NCBI GenBank assembly: GCA_944319945.1
Contig: CALUFN010000001.1
Location: 1 to 64,000 of the forward strand
Direction: 5' to 3'
DNA length: 64,000 nt
DNA from: an uncultured Prevotella sp.
GTDB taxonomy: Bacteria > Bacteroidota > Bacteroidia > Bacteroidales > Bacteroidaceae
The notes below the pieces were generated by a model. It made no database searches. It was not told where the DNA came from and saw only the letters and a program-made list of their open reading frames with translations. Both the position numbers and the translations under genes were made by a program. Every line of letters begins with the position of its first letter. Within the stretch, counting starts at the first letter, position 1. Of the stretch, positions 58,409 through 64,000 are shown piece after piece.

Positions 58409-59217
58409 CACGAGTACTTAAAGTGTACCGGGCCGTAAGATTCTCGCCCAACTCGGTAGGGCGAGACCGTGCCATAATCGACGCCGTAGGAGCCTTGCTG
58501 GAAAAAGAAGGATACTACGTATCGTCGGTAAACGAAGAAAACCTGACTGCGGATGACGACGCCGAAGTGATCCTGACGATGGCACGCTCGCCCGAGGCAC
58601 TGGCCGTGCTCAAGGCGAAGGAGCTGGAGGGCCGCCGCGTAATCAACCGCCCCGACGGCATCAGGGCATGCAGGCGGAGCACCGTAGACACACTGATGAG
58701 AGCCTACGGACTGCCGGCGGCACCGCAAGAGGGCGACGACGGATATTGGCTGAAGCGCGGCGACGAAGCCGCCCAGTGCCGTGACGACGTGACATACGCA
58801 AGAAACGCCGCCGAGCGAGACGCCGCTCTCGCACGCTTTAGGGAGAGAGGCATGGAAGACGTGGTGACTACGGCCCACGTAAAGGGCGACCTCGTAAAAT
58901 TCTACGGGGTAAGCGGTACGGGGTTTTTCATGACGTTCTACCCCGACGACGACGGCTACTCAAAGTTCGGCGACGAAAAGGTTAACGGCCGTCCGAGACG
59001 CTACCGTTTTGACGCGGACAAGATGAAAAGCGACGCCGAACGGCTTGCCGCACTGACGAGAGTAGACGTTTACGGCGGCGACTGTATCGTCCGCGACGAC
59101 GGCTCATACGCCATAATCGACTTCAACGACTGGCCAAGTTTCTCAAGATGCAAGGACACCGCCGCCGAAGCGATAACATTTAAGGTGAAAAGTGACGAAT
59201 CGACAAGCAGACAATGA
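58405..59217 (+). CDS. ATP-grasp-like ligase of unknown substrate
   Basis: 270 residues. The order of segments is ATP-grasp-like: RVINRPDGIRACRRSTVDTL near 75-94 (binding before the first lobe), YWLKRGD near 112-118 (ATP-binding Lys), VVTTAHVKGDLVKFYGVSGT, and a C-terminal VYGGDCIVRDDGSYAIIDFN with DWPSF (metal-binding acids and Asn). Such enzymes join a carboxylate to an amine or thiol with ATP. It overlaps both neighbours by ATGA, so its product is needed in step with the CDP-alcohol chemistry. Not assigned to a named family. Confidence 0.65.
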   Translation: MTRVLKVYRAVRFSPNSVGRDRAIIDAVGALLEKEGYYVSSVNEENLTADDDAEVILTMARSPEALAVLKAKELEGRRVINRPDGIRACRRSTVDTLMRAYGLPAAPQEGDDGYWLKRGDEAAQCRDDVTYARNAAERDAALARFRERGMEDVVTTAHVKGDLVKFYGVSGTGFFMTFYPDDDGYSKFGDEKVNGRPRRYRFDADKMKSDAERLAALTRVDVYGGDCIVRDDGSYAIIDFNDWPSFSRCKDTAAEAITFKVKSDESTSRQ

Positions 59218-60149
59218 GCAAATTCAAAGACATACTTAACGCTTCAATAAAATCAAAAGACACTGAAGAATGGCTTGACATGCGCTTTACGCGCCCGGTA
59301 GGCCTCGTAATGGCCCTGGCTGGCAAGCAGCTCGGGATACACCCCAACGCTATAACCGTAATTTCGATAATCCTCGGCGTAGGCGCAGCCTGGATGTTCT
59401 CACACACCGACACTACGCACAACATAGCCGGAGTGTTGCTGCTGATGGCAGCCAACTTCTGCGACTCGGCCGACGGACAGCTGGCAAGGCTCACCGGAAA
59501 AAAGACACTGGTAGGCCGCGTGCTCGACGGATTCGCCGGCGACATTTGGTTTTTCTCGATCTATGTGGCTATTTGCCTGAGGATGATGTGGCAACCCGTG
59601 CCGGGCACCGACGTCTATTGGGGCCCGTGGATATGGGTGCTCGCCCTAATGGCCGGGCTGTTGTGCCACTCTCCGCAAAGCTCGCTGGCCGACTATTACC
59701 GCCAGATACACCTGCTGTTCCTGAAAGGCAAGGAGGGCAGCGAGCTCGACACTTACGCCGGCCAGCGCGACATCTACGACAATCTGCCCAAGCGCGGAGC
59801 GCTGCTCGCTAAGATGTTCTATTACAATTACGCCAACTATTGCAAGAGCCAGGAACGCCGCTCTCCGTCGTTCCAAAAGATGATGGCAGCCGTCAAGGCA
59901 AAATACGGCGACGTGGCGCTAATGCCGGCCGACCTCCGTAACGAGTTTCTCGACGGCAGCCGCCCGCTGATGAAATACACCAACATCCTAACCTTCAACA
60001 TGCGCGCCATCTGCCTCTACGTTACAAGCGTATTAGGATGTCCGTGGGTGTACATGCTTATCGAGATAACGGTATTCACCGTGATTTACGTCTACATGCA
60101 TAAGAAGCATGAGTGCCTGTGCAAAGAAATAACAAAAAAGATTGTATGA
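59214..60149 (+). CDS. CDP-alcohol phosphatidyltransferase family protein
   Basis: 311 residues, several membrane helices. The full signature D-x2-D-G-x2-A-R-x8-G-x3-D-x3-D is seen in NFCDSADGQLARLTGKKT followed by LVGRVLDGFAGDIW near residues 82-107. It is longer than the usual bacterial PgsA/PssA type, with a polar central loop (YYRQIHLLFLKGKEGSELD) and late helices. It would transfer a phospho-alcohol from a CDP carrier to a lipid or polyol in the inner membrane. The third of four genes coupled by ATGA overlaps. Confidence 0.88.
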   Translation: MSKFKDILNASIKSKDTEEWLDMRFTRPVGLVMALAGKQLGIHPNAITVISIILGVGAAWMFSHTDTTHNIAGVLLLMAANFCDSADGQLARLTGKKTLVGRVLDGFAGDIWFFSIYVAICLRMMWQPVPGTDVYWGPWIWVLALMAGLLCHSPQSSLADYYRQIHLLFLKGKEGSELDTYAGQRDIYDNLPKRGALLAKMFYYNYANYCKSQERRSPSFQKMMAAVKAKYGDVALMPADLRNEFLDGSRPLMKYTNILTFNMRAICLYVTSVLGCPWVYMLIEITVFTVIYVYMHKKHECLCKEITKKIV

Positions 60150-60859
60150 TAAAAGGATATATATTCGATTACGGAGGTACTCTCGACACGTCGGGCCGGC
60201 ATTGGGGCAAAGTGCTGTGGCAGGCGTACATGCGCCACGACGTCAAGATAACCGAACGCCAATTCCGCGAGGCTTACGTGCACGCCGAAAGGACGCTCGG
60301 CTCCCACCGAATCATCATGCCCGACTTCACCTTCCGCAATACGCTCGACGCCAAACTGCGCATAGAGCTTGAATACCTTGCCGCCAACCGCTATTTAAGC
60401 CTTGACGAAACAGAACTGCAACGTCTCCACGACGTCATACTCGACGACGTTTACGCCGGCGTGAAAGAAGAGACGGCAAGAAGCCGCAAGACGCTCGACG
60501 TGATTAGCCGAAAATACCCCATGGTGCTGGTAAGCAACTTTTACGGCAACGTTAACGTGGTGCTGAAAGAATTCGGGTTCGACGCCCTGTTCAAAAGCGT
60601 CGTAGAGTCGGCCGTTGTCGGGATACGCAAGCCCGACCCACGGATATTCACTCTCGGGGTGGAAGCCCTCGGAATGCAGGCCTGCGAGACGGTAGTAGTA
60701 GGCGACAGCTTCGACAAAGACATCATACCGGCCAAGAAAGCAGGATGCCATACCGTATGGTTTAAGGGCGAAGGCTGGACCGAAGAGACTCACGACGAAA
60801 GCATTCCCGACGCAATAATAACGGAACTAAGCCAACTGACAAGCGTGGATTTCAGATAG
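60146..60859 (+). CDS. HAD-superfamily phosphatase
   Basis: 237 residues. FDYGGTLDTSGRHWG has the HAD motif I with a Tyr in place of the second-position residue and D-x-G-G-T in place of D-x-D-G-T; the first Asp nucleophile is kept (IFDYGGTLD). Motif II is VLVSNFYGN, motif III the Lys in VGIRKPDPRIF, and motif IV VVVGDSFDKDIIPAKKAG. The acid/base Asp of motif I is replaced by Gly, as in some HAD proteins with altered activity. The ATG at 60146 overlaps the previous stop (ATGA); an earlier ATG at 60113 is less likely. Confidence 0.85.
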   Translation: MIKGYIFDYGGTLDTSGRHWGKVLWQAYMRHDVKITERQFREAYVHAERTLGSHRIIMPDFTFRNTLDAKLRIELEYLAANRYLSLDETELQRLHDVILDDVYAGVKEETARSRKTLDVISRKYPMVLVSNFYGNVNVVLKEFGFDALFKSVVESAVVGIRKPDPRIFTLGVEALGMQACETVVVGDSFDKDIIPAKKAGCHTVWFKGEGWTEETHDESIPDAIITELSQLTSVDFR

Positions 60860-60965
60860 AATAAGCCGCCCCTAAAGGCTGAAACTCCTTGCCCGAAGCC
60901 GCAAGAAAAGCCCGACAAAGCCTGCGGGCACGGCTTCCACTTAATACATACATAAGACACAAAGA

Positions 60966-63524
60966 ATGAGAAAACTATTCATATTGCTCCTCTTAACGCT
61001 GACGCAGACCGTATGCGCCCAACTGATAACGGGCGTTGTGGTCGACGAAAAGACTGGAGAAACCATCCCCTACCCCAGCATATTATATAAAGAGGAGAAG
61101 ACTGCCGTTTCAGGCGATGAATCGGGACACTTCTCTATATTGCGCCACAACGACGAATACCTGACGTTTAGCGCCGTGGGATATAAGACGCTGAACATAC
61201 TCATCGGGCCGAACACGCCTGACACGATGCGCATTACCCTGAAACAGGAGACCAAACAGTTGAAGGCCGTAACGATAAGGTCTAAGCGCGGCAAGTACAG
61301 CAGGAAGAATAATCCGGCCGTAGAACTGATGAAACGCGTGATAGAGGCAAAGAAGCGCACCGACCTAGCGAACCACGACTACTACCAATACAGCAAATAC
61401 CAGAAAATAACACTGGCGTTCAACGACATAAACCCGGCAGATCTCGAAAGCGAGAAGATGAAGAAAAAGAAATGGCTTGTCAACCAAATAGAGGTCTGTC
61501 CGTACAACAACAAGTTGATATTGCCGTTGTCTGTAGAAGAGACCGTAACGCAAAACTTATACCGTAAAGACCCCAAAAACGAGAAAACGATAATCATGGG
61601 GCAAAATTCGAGCGGCGTTAACGACCTGATACAGACGGGAGACATACTTAACACGGTGCTGAAAGACGTATTCACAGACGTAGACCTGTACGACGACCAG
61701 ATAAGGCTGCTGCAATATCCGTTCACCAGCCCGATAGGGAAAAACGCCATTGCGTTCTACAGGTTCTACATTGCCGACACCGTATACGTGGACAAGGACC
61801 TGTGCTATCATCTGCAGTTCATGCCCAACAACCAGCAGGACTTCGGCTTCAGGGGCGACCTATGGATACTGACCGACTCCACCCTGCACGTGAAGAGGTG
61901 CCAGCTGACGCTGCCGAAGAAAAGCGACGTGAACTTCGTAGACAACATGCAGATAATCCAAGAGTACACCAAGCTCGACAACGGCGAATGGGTATTGACC
62001 ACCGACGACATGTTCGTGGAGATGTCGATAGCAAAGTCGTTGGCTAAGGCCATCGTGATAAGGACGACGAGAATGAACGACTACGCGTTCGACGAGATAC
62101 CCGACATGCTGTTCAGGGGTAAGGCGAAGGTGATACACGAGGCCAACGCGAGGATGCGCGACGAAGACTTCTGGAACCGGCATCGCACCGTGAGGCTGAC
62201 CAAGAGCGAAAACTCGATGGACGCCTTCATCGAGGGGCTTAGCAAGATAAAAGGCTTCAAGTACATCATATTCGGCGTAAAGGCGTTCGTGGAGAACTTC
62301 GTAGAGACCGGAAGCGCCAAGCATCCGAGCAAGGTGGACATAGGGCCGATAAACACGATGATAACCACTAACTTCATCGACGGCCTGCGCACGCGCATCA
62401 GCGCGCAGACCACGGCCAACCTCAATCCGCACTGGTTCTTCTCGGGATATTACGCCCGAGGCTGGGGAAGCCACAACAACTATTATAAGGGAGAGGTGAC
62501 CTACTCGTTCAACAAGAAGGAATACCTGCCGCGCGAGTTCCCCAAGTGCACGCTGACGTTCACCACGACATACGACGTGTGCTCGCCTTCGGACAAGTTC
62601 GTACACACCGACAAGGACAACGTATTCACCGCATGGAAGTGGACCGACGTAGACAAGATGATGTTCTACAACCGCCAGCAAATCGAGTTCGAGCGCGAGG
62701 AAGAATGGGGGTTCAGAACTATCGTAAGCCTGAAGACCGAAGAGAACGAAGCCTGCGGCAACATGCATTTCACGCCGTTGTCGTTCGCCGACGGCGGCAA
62801 CATGCCTTACGGATACAACAAGATTAGGACGACGGAGGCCCGAGTGGAGCTGCGCTTCGCGCCGGGAGAGACGTTCGTCAACACGAAGCAACGCCGACTA
62901 CCCGTAAATCTCGACGCTCCCGTGTTCACGCTGGGCCACACAGTGGGCATAAAAGGCTTCCTCGGAGGACAGTACGACTATAATTTCACCGAAGCGAGCG
63001 TGTATAAACGCTTCTGGCTGAACAGTTGGGGAAAGGTGGACGTAATGGTGAAAGGCGGAATACAGTGGAACAAAGTGCCGTTCCCGCTGCTGATAATGCC
63101 GGCCGCCAACCTGTCATACATCGTGGAGGACGAAACGTTCAACCTGATAAACAACATGGAGTTTCTCAACGACCGATATGCAAGCCTCGACCTATCATGG
63201 GACCTTAACGGAAAGATATTCAACCGAATACCACTGATAAAGAAGCTGAAGTGGCGCGAATGGCTCGGAGTGAAATGCTTATGGGGCACGCTTACCGACA
63301 AGAACAACCCCACGCTGGCCTCCAACGCGGGCGACCCGTTGCTGATGCAATTCCCCGAAGGAGCATACGTCATGGATCCGAAGCGCCCATACGTTGAGAT
63401 AGTTGCGGGAATACACAACATCTTCAAGATAGTGCACATTGAGTACGTGCGCCGCCTGAACTACCTCAACCTGCCCACGGCCAGCAAGCACGGCGTAAGA
63501 CTGATGATGAGACTTACCTTCTAA
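60966..63524 (+). CDS. DUF5686 outer-membrane protein with carboxypeptidase-regulatory-like N-terminal domain
   Basis: 852 residues. Signal peptide MRKLFILLLLTLTQTVCA; residues about 20-98 are a CarboxypepD_reg-like Ig fold (LITGVVVDEKTGETIPYPSI, GHFSILRHNDEYLTFSAVGY). The rest matches DUF5686: NPAVELMKRVIEAKKRTDLA, DYYQYSKYQKITLAFNDINP, and an aromatic-rich beta-barrel toward the C-terminus ending LMMRLTF. The family is widespread in Bacteroidota and related in layout to TonB-dependent receptors, but its transport role is unknown. It is 106 bp after the CDP-alcohol operon. Confidence 0.88.
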   Translation: MRKLFILLLLTLTQTVCAQLITGVVVDEKTGETIPYPSILYKEEKTAVSGDESGHFSILRHNDEYLTFSAVGYKTLNILIGPNTPDTMRITLKQETKQLKAVTIRSKRGKYSRKNNPAVELMKRVIEAKKRTDLANHDYYQYSKYQKITLAFNDINPADLESEKMKKKKWLVNQIEVCPYNNKLILPLSVEETVTQNLYRKDPKNEKTIIMGQNSSGVNDLIQTGDILNTVLKDVFTDVDLYDDQIRLLQYPFTSPIGKNAIAFYRFYIADTVYVDKDLCYHLQFMPNNQQDFGFRGDLWILTDSTLHVKRCQLTLPKKSDVNFVDNMQIIQEYTKLDNGEWVLTTDDMFVEMSIAKSLAKAIVIRTTRMNDYAFDEIPDMLFRGKAKVIHEANARMRDEDFWNRHRTVRLTKSENSMDAFIEGLSKIKGFKYIIFGVKAFVENFVETGSAKHPSKVDIGPINTMITTNFIDGLRTRISAQTTANLNPHWFFSGYYARGWGSHNNYYKGEVTYSFNKKEYLPREFPKCTLTFTTTYDVCSPSDKFVHTDKDNVFTAWKWTDVDKMMFYNRQQIEFEREEEWGFRTIVSLKTEENEACGNMHFTPLSFADGGNMPYGYNKIRTTEARVELRFAPGETFVNTKQRRLPVNLDAPVFTLGHTVGIKGFLGGQYDYNFTEASVYKRFWLNSWGKVDVMVKGGIQWNKVPFPLLIMPAANLSYIVEDETFNLINNMEFLNDRYASLDLSWDLNGKIFNRIPLIKKLKWREWLGVKCLWGTLTDKNNPTLASNAGDPLLMQFPEGAYVMDPKRPYVEIVAGIHNIFKIVHIEYVRRLNYLNLPTASKHGVRLMMRLTF

Positions 63525-63545
63525 CAACAAAAAAACAATAACGCA

Positions 63546-64000
63546 ATGAGGAAGATAAAGAATCCCTGGATGCAGAAAGAAGGCTACAACTGCTTCGGCT
63601 GCAGCCCCGACAATCCTACGGGAATACAAATGGTCTTTTACGAAGACGGCGAAGACATCATTAGTTTCTGGAATCCGCAAGACCGCTTCCAGGGCTGGGT
63701 CGACACGATGCACGGAGGCATACTCGCCACTATCATTGACGAGACGGCAGGCTGGGTGGTGTTCAGGAAGCTGCAGACCAGCGGCATGACCACGAAGCTC
63801 GAGATAAGATATAAAAAGCCCGTGATGACTACCGAGCGGCAAATCACCGTACGCGGACGCATCGCCGAGCAACGGCGCAACCTCGTGACCATCGACGTAA
63901 GGATAGAGAACTCCGAGGGAGAAACGTGCGTAGAAGGGCGCGCCACGTATTTCGCATTCGACAAAAAGAAAGCGCAGGAAATGGGCTTCACGTCGTGCGA
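63546..64000 (+). CDS. PaaI-type hotdog thioesterase, cut by the window end
   Basis: 151 codons are visible and no stop is reached. MRKIKNPWMQKEGYNCFGCS opens the reading frame; NPQDRFQGWVDTMHGGILAT and IIDETAGWVVFRK form the hotdog helix with the catalytic region (H-G-G-x-x-x-x-x-x-D-E), then TTKLEIRYKKPVMT. It hydrolyses acyl-CoA thioesters; the substrate is unknown. It begins 22 bp after the DUF5686 stop. The conserved Cys pair CFGCSPDNP near residues 16-24 is common in this subgroup. Confidence 0.88.
   Translation, partial: MRKIKNPWMQKEGYNCFGCSPDNPTGIQMVFYEDGEDIISFWNPQDRFQGWVDTMHGGILATIIDETAGWVVFRKLQTSGMTTKLEIRYKKPVMTTERQITVRGRIAEQRRNLVTIDVRIENSEGETCVEGRATYFAFDKKKAQEMGFTSC

Noticed and set aside
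61860..62891. 343-codon minus-strand ORF opposite the DUF5686 gene
   Set aside because: It is a long antisense frame produced by codon bias of the real gene; there is no signal or domain.
1..64000. Insertion sequences, integrases, phage or conjugation genes
   Set aside because: No transposase, recombinase, relaxase or structural phage protein was recognised in any substantial frame.

Overview
The window looks like chromosomal DNA of a member of the Bacteroidota, most likely Prevotella or a close relative. The evidence is the repeated Bacteroidota promoter form (TTTG, 19-20 bp, TAnnTTTG), families largely confined to the phylum (DUF4924, DUF4199, DUF6452/DUF6048, DUF5686, DUF6359-type lipoprotein), a glycan-degrading cluster, and a mid-range GC content. 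There is no rRNA, no CRISPR array, no intact insertion sequence and no phage gene. Most of it is core chromosome with one accessory carbohydrate block.

Layout. 1-7 kb: a frameshifted secreted-protein tail at the edge, then ClC channel, TsaC and a ROK sugar kinase on the minus strand, then a LysE-type exporter, DUF4924 and release factor 3. 7-12 kb: phosphate uptake, with pstS divergent from pstC-pstA-pstB-phoU. 12-17 kb: glmS, fmt, a lone antitoxin-like protein, a 41-residue ORF, rpe, and an ECF sigma factor. 17-19 kb is poor in protein genes but rich in RNA signals: a cobalamin riboswitch with no gene behind it, a chain of strong hairpins, and a candidate small RNA. 19-32.5 kb: a pectin block (GH28-GH105 fusion, two PL1 pectate lyases, a CE8 pectin methylesterase, a GH3 enzyme, an OB-repeat protein) without SusC/SusD. 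32.7-44 kb: sugar-phosphate transferase, glutamate synthase small subunit, a repeat protein, DUF4186, MscS, a double GNAT, GrpB, PncB, tRNA-Lys, ADP-ribosylglycohydrolase, tRNA-Thr and SRP RNA. 44-57 kb: DUF4199, glycosyltransferase, envelope proteins, ApbE, Crp/Fnr, M3 peptidase, dCMP deaminase, S41 protease, 5-FTHF cyclo-ligase, PiT phosphate transporter, DUF2807. 57-64 kb: four translationally coupled genes that look like a CDP-alcohol (phospholipid headgroup or envelope polymer) pathway, then DUF5686 and a thioesterase cut by the window end.

Working together: pstS, pstC and the PiT transporter 46 kb away share one promoter design, with four GTNAC-like repeats exactly 11 bp apart and the last one 15 bp before the -7 box. 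This reads as a Pho operator and ties two phosphate systems into one regulon. glmS and the glutamate synthase gene, both glutamine-using, share a different promoter module in which the -33 element lies in the arm of an inverted repeat; the glutamate synthase gene carries it twice. The pectin enzymes would demethylate, cleave and saccharify pectin, and four of the secreted proteins share a similar C-terminal tail.

The strongest candidates for something undescribed are: (1) the cobalamin riboswitch that appears to drive a structured non-coding RNA; (2) seven intergenic arrays of an AAAGG-NNN-CCTTT palindromic unit; (3) the shared Pho and inverted-repeat promoter modules; (4) the nucleotidyltransferase / ATP-grasp / CDP-alcohol phosphotransferase / HAD operon. 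All rest on reading the sequence by eye; no search was run.
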